Positions 42,744 through 51,339 of a stretch of DNA of 64,000 nt are shown piece by piece; the first letter of the stretch is position 1; each line of letters opens with the position of its first letter. The DNA comes from SZUA-442 sp963792405 (lineage in GTDB: Bacteria > Actinomycetota > Acidimicrobiia > Spongiisociales > UBA5794), in the NCBI GenBank assembly GCA_963792405.1, contig CAWBVU010000006.1, positions 1,488,001 through 1,552,000 on the forward strand. Reading direction: 5' to 3'. The translations under genes and the position numbers were made by a program. The notes below the pieces were generated by a model. That model saw only the letters and a program-made list of their open reading frames with translations, did no database searches and was not told the DNA's origin.

Positions 42744-43120
42744 CACTTCTTGACCTTCTTCTTGCCTGCGATGGCCACGCGCTTGCCCTTGCGGGTCCGC
42801 GCGTTCGTATGCGTCCGTTGGCCGCGCACCGGAAGACCACGACGATGGCGCAGACCCTGGTAGCAGCCGATCTCGATCTTCCGCTTGATGTTCTGTGCGA
42901 CATCACGGCGGAGGTCGCCCTCCACGGTGTAGTTGGCATCGATGTACTGTCGGATCCTGAGCACCTCTGCATCGGAGAGGTCGCGGACCTTCGTGTCGTA
43001 ATCGATGTCGAGTGATTCGAGGATCTGATTCGACCTCGAACGCCCGATCCCGAAGACGTAGGTCAGGCCGATCTCGACCCGCTTGTCCCTCGGGAGGTCA
43101 ACTCCGGCGATACGTGCCAT
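42743..43120 (-). CDS. rpsM: 30S ribosomal protein S13
   Basis: A 125-residue uS13 protein in the head of the small subunit, contacting the P-site tRNA. It has RIAGVDLPRDKRVEIGLTYV, GIGRSRSNQIL, GLRHRRGLPVRGQRTHTNAR and a Lys-rich tail. It follows rpmJ by seven bases and starts the rpsM-rpsK-rpsD-rpoA-rplQ group. Confidence 0.98.
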   Translation of the reverse strand: MARIAGVDLPRDKRVEIGLTYVFGIGRSRSNQILESLDIDYDTKVRDLSDAEVLRIRQYIDANYTVEGDLRRDVAQNIKRKIEIGCYQGLRHRRGLPVRGQRTHTNARTRKGKRVAIAGKKKVKK

Positions 43121-43127
43121 ACGTTCG

Positions 43128-43241
43128 TTACCCCTGACGCTGCTTGTGGCGAGGGTTGCTGCAGATCACCCAGACGCGGCCATGCCGCCGGATGATCCGA
43201 CACTTCTCGCACATCTTCTTCGCTGAGGCTGAGACTTTCAT
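43128..43241 (-). CDS. rpmJ: 50S ribosomal protein L36
   Basis: A 37-residue bL36 protein read by hand: start ATG at 43241, stop TAA at 43128. It has MKVSASAKKMCEKCRIIRRH with zinc ligands Cys11, Cys14, Cys27 and His32, the zinc-binding form. It is first in the alpha-operon group. In most bacteria infA precedes it directly; here a non-coding stretch and three lipoprotein genes do. Confidence 0.97.
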   Translation of the reverse strand: MKVSASAKKMCEKCRIIRRHGRVWVICSNPRHKQRQG

Positions 43242-43558
43242 TCGGTGATCCTGCCTCGGTACCGGTAGGGACGCCGCCGCCAAGCACCGGGGGATCGAAT
43301 CCGAACGCCCGTGTGTTTGACGCCTACATCTGGGGAGGCTCGGCCCTGGGGCGGAGCAGTCCGTTCGATATCAACGACGTCGGGTTGTCACAAGAAAACA
43401 CAGCCGACCAGGGGCTGTTCCCAGCAGTGTAGGAACCGCCTCGAACTAACGACAAGTCGCGGCGCGACGAGTCGCCGATGGCTGTGGGCGCCAGCGTATC
43501 AGATCCTCCGACGACGGCAACCAGGCGACCGCGTCGGTCGCAGGGGCGACAGGTGTCG
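43242..43558. other. Intergenic region upstream of rpmJ; infA expected here is absent
   Basis: About 317 bases with no ORF resembling IF-1 on either strand. It contains a candidate minus-strand promoter and a leader of roughly 175 bases before rpmJ. This is the gap between the lipoprotein genes and the alpha-operon group, and probably gives that group its own transcription. Confidence 0.6.
43426..43455 (-). promoter_or_regulatory. Candidate promoter for rpmJ-rpsM-rpsK-rpsD-rpoA-rplQ
   Basis: On the minus strand TTGTCG (43455-43450), an 18-base spacer and TACACT (43431-43426), each matching 4 of 6 consensus bases. It is placed to drive the alpha-operon group separately from secY-adk-map. Confidence 0.4.
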
Positions 43559-44065
43559 TCAGCCCCCTGCGACGGCGGTCACACACACCGAGTCGAGGGT
43601 GTCGGACTCGAGTCCGTAGCAGTCGGATGCACTGATCTGCGTCGACGACTCGGACCAGCTCGATCCTCGCTGTGTGGTGCCATCACCGGAGTCCGTGGAG
43701 TAGGAGCCGGTCTGCCATTCCCCGGACTGGCCAGCCGTCCAGTCGTCGTAGAACCCCACGATCTCGTCCCATCGATCACCCGGGTAGATGACGGACACGG
43801 CACCGCCCGTGTCGGACGAGAAGACGGAGACGACCTCGTATCCGCTCGGGAACGGGATCGGGAAACCGGCAGGGATCTCGTCGCCCCCGATGCTGAAGGA
43901 TCCCTCGTCGGTCTCGATCGACACCTCGCCGGTCTCCGTGTCGATGTCGACGTTCTCGACCCCCTCCTGCTGCTCGATGAGCTGCTCCGTGATCTGGTCT
44001 GATGCTGACTGACATGCAGCAGCACCCAGCGCGATCACGGCCATCACGACCGCGACTCTCTTCAT
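43559..44065 (-). CDS. Small lipoprotein of unknown function (first of three)
   Basis: A 168-residue predicted lipoprotein: signal peptide MKRVAVVMAVIALGAAAC with lipidation at Cys18. An acidic segment follows (QEGVENVDIDTETGEVSIE), then GFPIPFPSGYEVVSVFS and YPGDRWDEIVGFYDDW. Two C-terminal Cys (ASDCYGL and VCVTA) could form a disulphide. I do not recognise the family. It occupies the usual infA region, nearest to rpmJ. Confidence 0.75.
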   Translation of the reverse strand: MKRVAVVMAVIALGAAACQSASDQITEQLIEQQEGVENVDIDTETGEVSIETDEGSFSIGGDEIPAGFPIPFPSGYEVVSVFSSDTGGAVSVIYPGDRWDEIVGFYDDWTAGQSGEWQTGSYSTDSGDGTTQRGSSWSESSTQISASDCYGLESDTLDSVCVTAVAGG

Positions 44066-44147
44066 GTGCGCCTCCCCTCGATGCCCATCGGTGTGGTACC
44101 CACCAGCCTACGCGCGGATCGCATGCCGCACCGTGAGGGAGACGGAG

Positions 44148-44924
44148 TCATTCGCCGCAGCCGCGACCGCCGTTGATCGACGTGATGACTCCCGTGGGTT
44201 CCCTGCTGTCGGCATACCCGAACATCCCCGTCCACCCCACCATGTCGTACAGCCAGATCGCACCGCCGGGTTCGAAGGGGTCCTCGGCGACCTCGAGGGC
44301 GGGCCCACCGTAGAGCGACTGGAGGGTCGCCATCGTGTCGCCGAGGGCCAGGCCCTCGGTGGTGGCGAGATCGGGGGGAACGTTGGTGTAGTACCACGCG
44401 AAGAAGTGGGGGACGCCACCTGACCAGAAGTCCGTGTCGGCCTGCGTGAAGAGCATCACGAACGAGCGCCAGTGCACACCCCGAACGACGGGGCCGGGGC
44501 ACGTCCCGTACACGGAGAAGGCATCGACCCAGCCCGAGTCATCGGTGGGGGTTCCGAGCATCGCGGTCACGGCGGCGATCGCCTCGTCGTCCTGCGTGCC
44601 GAAGGGCACCCACTCCGCGCCAGCCTGCAGGCCCTCATCGGACATGAGGAGCTCGTCGGTGCGCACGGTCGTCGTCGTCGCGGGCTCCGTCGTCGTGGTG
44701 GACACCGCCGTGGTCGGTGATGTCGTGGTGGGTGGTGTCGTGGTGGGTGGTGTCGTGGTGGGCGCGAGGGTCGTCGTCGTGGTGGTCGCCGCGGTGGTCG
44801 CCGCGGTGGTCGCCGCCGTGGTCGGCGGGAGCGTCGTCGACTCGTCTGCTGACCCGCTCGTGCATGCAGCGAGCACGACGCAGAGCACGCCGAGGACGTT
44901 CGCCCGGGTCACGGCCGACGACAT
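44148..44924 (-). CDS. Thr/Pro-linker lipoprotein of unknown function (second of three)
   Basis: A 258-residue predicted lipoprotein. The signal peptide ends VVLAAC (Cys21). Residues about 28-90 are an almost pure Thr/Pro/Ala linker encoded by short DNA repeats. The folded part contains DSGWVDAFSVYGTCPGPVV, RGVHWRSFVMLFT and GLALGDTMATLQSLYGG. The last resembles repeats found in secreted actinobacterial proteins of unknown role. A surface-anchored domain held away from the membrane is the likely design. The ATG at 44924 is used. Confidence 0.75.
   Translation of the reverse strand: MSSAVTRANVLGVLCVVLAACTSGSADESTTLPPTTAATTAATTAATTTTTTLAPTTTPPTTTPPTTTSPTTAVSTTTTEPATTTTVRTDELLMSDEGLQAGAEWVPFGTQDDEAIAAVTAMLGTPTDDSGWVDAFSVYGTCPGPVVRGVHWRSFVMLFTQADTDFWSGGVPHFFAWYYTNVPPDLATTEGLALGDTMATLQSLYGGPALEVAEDPFEPGGAIWLYDMVGWTGMFGYADSREPTGVITSINGGRGCGE
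44716..44829 (-). repeat. Short tandem repeats encoding the Thr-rich linker
   Basis: A 15-base unit (GGTGGTGTCGTGGTG, first copy with one change) occurs three times at 44716-44760. A 12-base unit (GTGGTCGCCGCG) occurs about three to four times from 44782. Both are in frame and encode PTTTP and TTAA-type linker repeats, so linker length can change by slippage without breaking the frame. Confidence 0.85.
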
Positions 44925-44970
44925 GTGATGCCGTGGTTCGCCTGCGTGTCCGCCATCTCGTTCTGGCGCA

Positions 44971-45645
44971 TCACCGGCGAGTCCAATACGAGCTGAATTC
45001 CTCGGTGGTGGCCACCAAGGCGCCACCGTCGCATGCCACGGTGGCACCCGAGAACTCCGCCTCCGGCGGAGCGACAGGGGACGCTCCCCCGGGAACCACG
45101 AAGGGCTCCCCATTGACGGTCATCGTGACCTCGGGCGGTTCCGATGCCTCGATCAGCGTCGACATCTCGACCCCGTCGAGAGCGTACGTTCCCGACTGCT
45201 CGTCCGTGATCGTGAGTTCGAGCACCCCGGAATCCGACGCCACTGCGAACGTCCACATGTCGCGCTGGGTGACGAACGACGCATCGGGGCCGAGGACGAG
45301 ACGAGTCACCCCGCTCACGTAGGTGAACTCCCCCTCGATCTCCTCGGGAGCCATCGTGGCGACGAGGTCCTCGAAGAAGCGCTCGCTGTCGAGCTCCCAG
45401 GTGCCCACGACACACTCCGGGAGCAGCGACGTCGGCGGCGGGGCCTCGCTGGCGGGCGCAGGCTGCGAGGTGGTCGTCGATGCATCCTCCGCCGCAGTGG
45501 TGGACGGGGTGGTGGTCGAGGTATCGCCCGATGTGTCGCCGGGGAGCTCGACGACATCCGCGGACTCGTCTGGCTCGGCGGATCCACTCGAGCACCCCCC
45601 TGCAACGAGGGCAACGACCATGGCCACACCGACGAATCGCCGCAT
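44971..45645 (-). CDS. Lipoprotein with lipocalin-like domain pattern (third of three)
   Basis: A 224-residue predicted lipoprotein: signal peptide with lipobox VAGGC (Cys18), acidic and Ser/Thr linker to about residue 75, then a beta-rich domain starting CVVGTWELDSERF. GTW near the first strand and SSYWTRR at the end recall lipocalin-like folds, but the similarity is weak and the call is tentative. It lies 64 bases from map in the same direction. Confidence 0.75.
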   Translation of the reverse strand: MRRFVGVAMVVALVAGGCSSGSAEPDESADVVELPGDTSGDTSTTTPSTTAAEDASTTTSQPAPASEAPPPTSLLPECVVGTWELDSERFFEDLVATMAPEEIEGEFTYVSGVTRLVLGPDASFVTQRDMWTFAVASDSGVLELTITDEQSGTYALDGVEMSTLIEASEPPEVTMTVNGEPFVVPGGASPVAPPEAEFSGATVACDGGALVATTEEFSSYWTRR

Positions 45646-45708
45646 CGCACCTCCTGTGTCCGAACCGACCCTACCCGCCGTCCGCCGAAGGACAAGCCTG
45701 CTGCGTGT

Positions 45709-46497
45709 TCAGACGAGCTTTGGCTCTGGCAGCGTGGAGACGATCGTCCCCTGTTCCGTCAACAGCACGGTGTGCTCGAAGTGGGCCGACCATGCCCCGT
45801 CGGCCGTCACGACGGTCCACTGGTCATCGAGGACCGCCGTGTCCGGGGATCCGAGGTTGAACATCGGCTCGATGGCGAGCGCCATCCCCGACTTGAGGCG
45901 GAGGCCCTTGCCCCGCCGACCGTAGTTCGGCACGGAGGGCGCCTCGTGCATCTGCCTGCCGATACCGTGGCCCACGTACTCCCTGACGACCCCCAGTCCA
46001 TGTGCCTCGGCCTCGGCCTCCACGGCCGCACCGATGTCCCCGAGACGTCTGCCGGACTTCGCCTGCTCGATCCCCTTCCACAGGGCGCGCTCAGTGACGT
46101 CGAGGAGCATGCGCACCTCCTCGGGGACGTCACCGATCGCGGCCGTGAACGCGGCATCACCGTGCCAGCCCTCGTGGATGGCCCCCGCGTCGATGGAGAT
46201 CACATCTCCCTCCTTCAGGACGTAGTCGCCCGGTATGCCGTGGACGATGACGCTGTTCGGTGAGGTGCACAGGACGCCGGGGAACGGATTGGACGGCGAG
46301 CCGTACCCGAGGAAGGACGAACGGCAGCCGTACTCGTCGAGGACATCCCTGGCGATGCGGTCCAGCTCCGCCGTCGTCACGCCCGGCTGGAGGGCGTCCC
46401 TGACCGCCCCATGCATCGCGGCGACGCATCGCCCCGCCACCAGCATCTTGTCGAAGTCGGCAGGCGTCTTCTTGGTGATGACCCTCGATCCGTTCAC
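45709..46497 (-). CDS. map: Methionine aminopeptidase, type I
   Basis: A 262-residue enzyme removing the initiator methionine. The metal ligands are visible in ISIDAGAIHEGWHGDAA (Asp pair), GHGIGRQMHEAP (His), IEPMF (Glu) and the final Glu in SAHFEHTVLLTEQG. There is no N-terminal zinc-finger extension. The start is GTG at 46497 with GAGGG upstream. It follows adk by eight bases, the standard secY-adk-map order. Confidence 0.97.
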   Translation of the reverse strand: MNGSRVITKKTPADFDKMLVAGRCVAAMHGAVRDALQPGVTTAELDRIARDVLDEYGCRSSFLGYGSPSNPFPGVLCTSPNSVIVHGIPGDYVLKEGDVISIDAGAIHEGWHGDAAFTAAIGDVPEEVRMLLDVTERALWKGIEQAKSGRRLGDIGAAVEAEAEAHGLGVVREYVGHGIGRQMHEAPSVPNYGRRGKGLRLKSGMALAIEPMFNLGSPDTAVLDDQWTVVTADGAWSAHFEHTVLLTEQGTIVSTLPEPKLV

Positions 46498-46505
46498 GAC
46501 GCCCT

Positions 46506-47060
46506 CTACCGTGCGAGGGACAGTGCGATCCTCGAGAAGACCTCGTCGATCGCTCCCACGCCGTCGACACGGATCACACCATCACCGTAGAAGTCGACGA
46601 GGGGCTCGGTCTCGGATCGGTAGACCTCGAGCCTGCGACGGATCGTCTCCTCGTTGTCGTCCGCCCTGCCCTCTTCACGTGCTCGCTTCACCAGCCGATC
46701 GACGAGCTCGTCGGTGTCGACCTGGAGCAGGATCACGGTGCCGATGGCGTTGACAACGGCGTCGTTGAGGGCCTGGGCCTGCGCCACGTTGCGCGGGAAC
46801 CCGTCGAGGAGGTACCCGCATCTGGCATCGGCGTGTGAGAGGCGTTCGTCGACGATCGCGACGACCAGCTCGTCGGATACGAGGTCGCCTGCGGCCATGA
46901 CGCTCTCGACCTTCCTGCCGAGGTCGGTCCGTGCGGCGACGGCGTCACGCAGCATCGCCCCAGTCGAGATGTGGGGAACCCTGAGGGCTCGTGCGAGCAT
47001 CGCCGCCTGGGTGCCCTTGCCTGCTCCGGGAGGGCCGAGGAACAGTATGCGTCTCGCCAC
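46506..47060 (-). CDS. adk: Adenylate kinase, short-LID form
   Basis: A 184-residue enzyme interconverting AMP, ADP and ATP. It has the P-loop GPPGAGKGTQ (residues 9-18) and DGFPRNVAQAQAL. The LID is reduced to REEGRADDNEETIRRRL, without the zinc-binding insert, as in actinobacterial Adk. It lies between secY and map. Confidence 0.97.
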   Translation of the reverse strand: MARRILFLGPPGAGKGTQAAMLARALRVPHISTGAMLRDAVAARTDLGRKVESVMAAGDLVSDELVVAIVDERLSHADARCGYLLDGFPRNVAQAQALNDAVVNAIGTVILLQVDTDELVDRLVKRAREEGRADDNEETIRRRLEVYRSETEPLVDFYGDGVIRVDGVGAIDEVFSRIALSLAR

Positions 47061-47085
47061 GGTGTCTCCTCCGTTCCGTCGGTCC

Positions 47086-48393
47086 TCAGCTCAGGAAGCC
47101 CTCGTAGTTGCGCATCGTGAGCTGGCTCTCGATCTGCTTGGTCGTTTCGAGCGCCACGCCTGCAACGATGATGATCGACACACCCGACAGTCCGACGGGC
47201 ACGTTCCAGATCCACCCGAAGAGCGACGGGAGGATGGTCACGAGGGCCAGGTAGATGGCGCCCGGGAGCGTGATCCGCGACAGCACGTGGCTCAGGTAGT
47301 TGACGGTCGCCCGCCCGGGCCTGATGCCGGGGATGAAGCCGCCCTGGCGCTGGATCATGTCCGCCTGGCGCTCGGGGTCGAACTGGATCGCGGTGTAGAA
47401 GTACGTGAAGAACACGACGAGGAGGGCGAGGATCGCGATGTACCACAGGCTCGGGGAGAAGCCCGCACCTGACGTCGAGAGCATGTTCTGGTCGATCCAG
47501 TTCCGGATCGACGCACCCCATCCCGTGCTCGGCAGGGCCGATGCGAGGAGGGCGGGGAAGTACATGATCGAGGTGGCGAAGATGACGGGGATGACCCCTG
47601 CCATGTTGACCTTGAGCGGGATGTAGGTCGACTGGCCACCCAGGACCTTCCGTCCGCGAACACGGCGGGAGAACTGCACGGGGATCCTGCGCTGCCCCTG
47701 CTCCATGAAGATGATGCCGATCGTCAGGGCGATCATCACGCCGATGATGATGACGAACTGGTACAGCTGGCTGTTGGTTCGCAGGATGGCGAGCTGTGCA
47801 GGGATCTGGCTGATGATCGACACGAAGATCAGCAGCGACATGCCGTTGCCGATGCCGCGCTGGGTGATGAGCTCACCCATCCACATCAGCAGCGCCGTGC
47901 CCGCCGTCATCGTCACGACGACGATGACCACGTTCCTCGGCGAGAAGTCGGGGATGAGGTCGACGCCGTTCGTGAACTGGCCGCTGTGGAACAGGTAGGC
48001 GAATCCGGTCGACTGGAGCAGGGCGAGGATCACCGTGACGTACCGGGTCCACTGCGTGATGACCTTGCGCCCGCTCTCCCCCTCCTCCTGGAGTGCCTGG
48101 AGCTTCGGGATCACCACCGCCAACAGCTGCATGATGATCGACGAGGTGATGTACGGCATGATGCCGAGGGCGAAGATCGAGAGCTGCGTCAGCGCACCGC
48201 CAGAGAAGAGGTTGAGCAGGCCCACGAACCCCGACTGCTCCGCTTCGTCCGCGAACGACCGCACGGCATCGAGGTCGACGCCCGGAACCGGGATCTGGGC
48301 TCCGAGACGGTAGATGGCGAAGATGAACAGGGTGAACAGGATCTTGTTCCGGAGATCATGGATCCTGAAGGCGTTCCTGAAAGCGGTGAGCAT
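47086..48393 (-). CDS. secY: Preprotein translocase subunit SecY
   Basis: A 435-residue channel protein with ten predicted membrane helices. It has RNKILFTLFIFAIYRLGAQI and PVPGVDL at the start (helix 1 and plug region), TQWTRYVTVILAL, and GFIPGIRPG in a cytoplasmic loop. It forms the general secretion channel with SecE and SecG. It is separated from rplO by 116 bases, but the same direction and order support one operon. Confidence 0.98.
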   Translation of the reverse strand: MLTAFRNAFRIHDLRNKILFTLFIFAIYRLGAQIPVPGVDLDAVRSFADEAEQSGFVGLLNLFSGGALTQLSIFALGIMPYITSSIIMQLLAVVIPKLQALQEEGESGRKVITQWTRYVTVILALLQSTGFAYLFHSGQFTNGVDLIPDFSPRNVVIVVVTMTAGTALLMWMGELITQRGIGNGMSLLIFVSIISQIPAQLAILRTNSQLYQFVIIIGVMIALTIGIIFMEQGQRRIPVQFSRRVRGRKVLGGQSTYIPLKVNMAGVIPVIFATSIMYFPALLASALPSTGWGASIRNWIDQNMLSTSGAGFSPSLWYIAILALLVVFFTYFYTAIQFDPERQADMIQRQGGFIPGIRPGRATVNYLSHVLSRITLPGAIYLALVTILPSLFGWIWNVPVGLSGVSIIIVAGVALETTKQIESQLTMRNYEGFLS

Positions 48394-48509
48394 GTGAGTC
48401 CTGGTTGGTGCGCTAGGTGGTCAGCATGGTGTCGTGGCCTGCGACGGTGACAGGGTACGGCCTGGACGTGCGGAACGCCCCTCCGACCCGGCACCGCCGA
48501 CGGCCGCCA

Positions 48510-48950
48510 TCACTCCTCGATCAGTTCGACGGAGCCGCCTGCGGCGGTGATCTTCTCGGATGCTCCGATGGAGAAGGCATGGGCCTTCACGGTGAGCGCG
48601 ACGTCGAGGTCGCCCTGCCCGAGCACCTTGATCCTCCCCCGCTTCTTCGCGATGCCCGCTGCCCTGAGCTCGACCGGCGTCACCACCGAGCCCGCCTCGA
48701 AGCCGGCGAGGCGATCGACGTTCACGACCGTGTACTCCTCGCGGTTCGGGTTGCGGAATCCCTTCATCTTCGGGATCTGGCGCACGAGGGGCGTCTGACC
48801 GCCCTCGAAGCCGGGGCGCACCTTGCTCCGGGCCTTGAGGCCCTTCGTGCCACGGCCGGCGGTCTTCCCACGCCTGCCGGACTCCCCGCGCCCGACGCGG
48901 ATCTTCTTCTTCTTGGATCCCTCCGCAGGGCGGAGATGGTGCAGCTTCAT
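48510..48950 (-). CDS. rplO: 50S ribosomal protein L15
   Basis: A 146-residue uL15 protein. It has MKLHHLRPAEGSKKKKIRVG, GRRGKTAGRGTKGLKARSKV and FEGGQTPLVRQIPKMKGF, which bind rRNA. Its start overlaps the rpmD stop by four bases. Confidence 0.98.
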   Translation of the reverse strand: MKLHHLRPAEGSKKKKIRVGRGESGRRGKTAGRGTKGLKARSKVRPGFEGGQTPLVRQIPKMKGFRNPNREEYTVVNVDRLAGFEAGSVVTPVELRAAGIAKKRGRIKVLGQGDLDVALTVKAHAFSIGASEKITAAGGSVELIEE

Positions 48951-49138
48951 CGGATTTCCTCCACTTCGAGGAGATGCTTGGCCTTGTGCACCATGCCGCG
49001 CACGTCGGGTGTGTCGGGACGCTCGACGGACGAGTTGATCCGACGGAGGCCGAGGCTCTCGACGGTCGCGCGCGTCTTCGGCTTCTCACCGATGAGGCTG
49101 CGCCGCAATGTGATCCTGAGGGTCGCGGTCTTCGCCAT
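48947..49138 (-). CDS. rpmD: 50S ribosomal protein L30
   Basis: A 63-residue uL30 protein. It has LRITLRRSLIGEKPKTRATV and LGLRRINSSVERPDTPDVRG, standard for the family. I use the ATG at 49138, preceded by AAGG. A GTG two codons upstream overlaps the rpsE stop. It overlaps rplO at its end. Confidence 0.97.
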   Translation of the reverse strand: MAKTATLRITLRRSLIGEKPKTRATVESLGLRRINSSVERPDTPDVRGMVHKAKHLLEVEEIR

Positions 49139-49140
49139 GG

Positions 49141-49731
49141 TCACACCTTCGTCCGCATGAGCTCGGCAGAGTTGTACGCGGCGAGCAGCGCAGGCGGGAA
49201 GATCTCCTCAGCCTTCTTGCCTCGTGCCCGTGCGACCCTGTCAGGGCGCTGCTGCGACTTGAGTGCGTCCACGGTCGCCTTGGCCACGTTGATGTGCGTC
49301 GGCGACCCGAGCGACTTGGCGAGCACGTTGTGGATGCCTGCCGCCTCGAGGATCTGTCGAACGGCGCCACCCGCAATGACGCCGGTTCCGGGCGCCGCAG
49401 GCTTGAGGAGGACCCGGCTGGCGCCCTGCTCACCGATGACCTCGTGGATGATCGTCTCACCGGCCATCGGAACGGGGAACATGTCCTTGCGGGCCAGCTC
49501 GAACGCCTTCTGGATCGCGGCGGGCACCTCTTTGGCCTTGCCGTAGCCGATGCCGACGCGACCCGCGCCGTCACCGACGGCCACGAGCGCGGTGAACGAG
49601 AACCTGCGCCCGCCCTTGACCACCTTGGCGACGCGGTTGATCGCGATCACCCGCTCGTCGAACTCGGGGACGTCGCGTTCGCGCTCGCGTCCGCGTCCCC
49701 TGTCGTCCCGATTCCTCTGTTGTGTGGTCAT
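49141..49731 (-). CDS. rpsE: 30S ribosomal protein S5
   Basis: A 196-residue uS5 protein involved in decoding accuracy. It has an Arg-rich start (NRDDRGRGRERERDVPEFDE), RFSFTALVAVGDGAGRVGIG, PAAPGTGVIAGGAVRQILEA and the C-terminal segment. The charged N-terminus is longer than in E. coli, as usual in actinobacteria. Confidence 0.98.
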   Translation of the reverse strand: MTTQQRNRDDRGRGRERERDVPEFDERVIAINRVAKVVKGGRRFSFTALVAVGDGAGRVGIGYGKAKEVPAAIQKAFELARKDMFPVPMAGETIIHEVIGEQGASRVLLKPAAPGTGVIAGGAVRQILEAAGIHNVLAKSLGSPTHINVAKATVDALKSQQRPDRVARARGKKAEEIFPPALLAAYNSAELMRTKV

Positions 49732-49740
49732 CGCTCGCTC

Positions 49741-50094
49741 CTAGAACTCGAGACCGGCTTCTCTGGCGGCATCGGCGAGTGCCTTCACACGACCGTGGTA
49801 CTTGAAGCCACCACGATCGAACACCACCTGGGTGATACCGGCGTCATGGGCACGAGCACCGACGAGCTTGCCGACCTCCGTCGCCGCGTCGACCGTGAGG
49901 GTCGTCGCCTTGACGGCGGTCTCCTTGGACGACGCGGATGCGATGGTGCGGCCGTTGTCGTCGTCGATGACCTGTGCGTAGATGTGCTTGTTGCTGCGGA
50001 ACACCGCAAGGCGGGGCCTCGACGCGGTGCCGTGGACCGACTTGCGGACCCGGACGTGCCTGCGGCTGCGCGCGGTCGCGCGATTCGTTGGCAT
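49741..50094 (-). CDS. rplR: 50S ribosomal protein L18
   Basis: A 117-residue uL18 protein that binds 5S rRNA. It has RRHVRVRKSVHGTASRPRLA, VFRSNKHIYAQVIDD and the C-terminal FDRGGFKYHGRVKALADAAR. I use the ATG at 50094; a TTG two codons upstream overlaps the rplF stop. Confidence 0.97.
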   Translation of the reverse strand: MPTNRATARSRRHVRVRKSVHGTASRPRLAVFRSNKHIYAQVIDDDNGRTIASASSKETAVKATTLTVDAATEVGKLVGARAHDAGITQVVFDRGGFKYHGRVKALADAAREAGLEF

Positions 50095-50096
50095 CG

Positions 50097-50633
50097 TCAA
50101 CCTCCTGCCTTCCCGGCCTTGCGGCGAACGTACTCACCGGTGTACCGGATTCCCTTGCCCTTGTAGGGCTCGGGTGGCCGGACCGCACGGATGTCCGCGG
50201 CGACCTGGCCGACCTTCTGCTTGTCGATTCCGCCGACGACGATCTTGGTCGGCTCGGGGACCTCGAAGGTGATGCCGTCGAGCGCCTCGACGTTGACCGG
50301 GTGCGAGTACCCGACCTGGAGCTCGAGCTCGCTGCCTTTGAGCGCGGCACGATACCCGACGCCGACCAGCGTCAGCTCCTTCGAGAAGCCGTCCGACACG
50401 CCGACGACCATGTTGGCGATCAGCGCGCGGGTGAGGCCGTGGAGGGCCTTGGTCTCGCGCTCGTCGTTCTCGCGAGCGACGGTGATCACCCCGTCGTCCA
50501 CCGTCACGGTGATCGACGGCGAGATCGTCTGTGACAGGGACCCCTTGGGGCCCTTGACCTGGACCTCGGAGCCCTTCGTCGTGAGCTCGACGCCACTCGG
50601 CATGGAGATGGGTGCGTTTCCGATGCGACTCAT
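50097..50633 (-). CDS. rplF: 50S ribosomal protein L6
   Basis: A 178-residue uL6 protein near the sarcin-ricin loop. It has MSRIGNAPISMPSGVELT, the double-domain repeat, and the C-terminal PEPYKGKGIRYTGEYVRRKAGKAGG hallmark region, given here by its key residues PYKGKGI. I start at 50633, two bases after the rpsH stop; three extra codons upstream are ignored. Confidence 0.97.
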   Translation of the reverse strand: MSRIGNAPISMPSGVELTTKGSEVQVKGPKGSLSQTISPSITVTVDDGVITVARENDERETKALHGLTRALIANMVVGVSDGFSKELTLVGVGYRAALKGSELELQVGYSHPVNVEALDGITFEVPEPTKIVVGGIDKQKVGQVAADIRAVRPPEPYKGKGIRYTGEYVRRKAGKAGG

Positions 50634-50635
50634 GC

Positions 50636-51031
50636 TCACCACACCCTGCAGAGGACTTCCCCGCCGACGTTGCGGCGGCGGGCGTCACGATCCGTCATGA
50701 CACCCTCGGACGTGGACAGGATGGCGACCCCGAGGCCGCCGCGGACGCGTTCGATGTCCTGGGCGCCGGAGTACACGCGTCGACCGGGCGACGACACGCG
50801 CTGGATGCCCTGGAGGACGCGTTTGCGATCGGACCCGTACCGGAGCCTGACGACCAGCTCGGTACCGACCTCGCCCTGGTCGGTCTTCCATCCGTCGATG
50901 TAGCCCTCTTCGGAGAGGATCCGTGCGATCTCCTCCTTGAGCTTCGACGACGGCATCTTGGTCTCGGGATGCAGCGCCGTGTTGGCGTTCCGGATCCGGG
51001 TCAGCATGTCTGCGATGGGATCGGTGTACAT
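50636..51031 (-). CDS. rpsH: 30S ribosomal protein S8
   Basis: A 131-residue uS8 protein, a primary 16S binder and, in E. coli, the spc-operon repressor. It has MYTDPIADMLTRIRNANTAL, PSSKLKEEIARILSEEGYI and the C-terminal GGLGVAILSTSEGVMTDR. I start at 51031, the family start; the longer frame overlaps rpsN. Confidence 0.97.
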   Translation of the reverse strand: MYTDPIADMLTRIRNANTALHPETKMPSSKLKEEIARILSEEGYIDGWKTDQGEVGTELVVRLRYGSDRKRVLQGIQRVSSPGRRVYSGAQDIERVRGGLGVAILSTSEGVMTDRDARRRNVGGEVLCRVW

Positions 51032-51033
51032 GC

Positions 51034-51339
51034 CTACCACGACGCCTTTCTGATCCCGGGAAGCTCGCCCTTGTGGGCCATGTCGCGCACCGCGATGCGC
51101 GAGAGGCCGAACTGGCGGAAGTACCCGCGAGGTCGCCCGGACACGGCGCATCGGTTGCGGTACCGTGTCGCGCTGGCATCACGCGGCATCTTCGCGATCG
51201 CCGCGTAGGCGTCTCGCTTCTCATCGTACGAGGCCTCAGGGTCCTTGATGACCTTCACGAGCTCTGCGCGACGCTCTGCATAACGGTCGACGAGCACCTT
51301 GCGCCTCTTGTTCTTTGCGATCTTGGATGTCTTCGCCAT
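51034..51339 (-). CDS. rpsN: 30S ribosomal protein S14, zinc-independent form
   Basis: A 101-residue uS14 protein. It has MAKTSKIAKNKRRKVLVDRY and RPRGYFRQFGLSRIAVRDMA. The length and the lack of CxxC pairs (a single Cys in NRCAVSG) make this the long zinc-free form. It overlaps rplE by one base (TGATG). Confidence 0.97.
   Translation of the reverse strand: MAKTSKIAKNKRRKVLVDRYAERRAELVKVIKDPEASYDEKRDAYAAIAKMPRDASATRYRNRCAVSGRPRGYFRQFGLSRIAVRDMAHKGELPGIRKASW

Noticed and set aside
44716..44829. A CRISPR-like repeat array
   Set aside because: Units are 12-15 bases with no spacers and lie in frame inside a lipoprotein linker.
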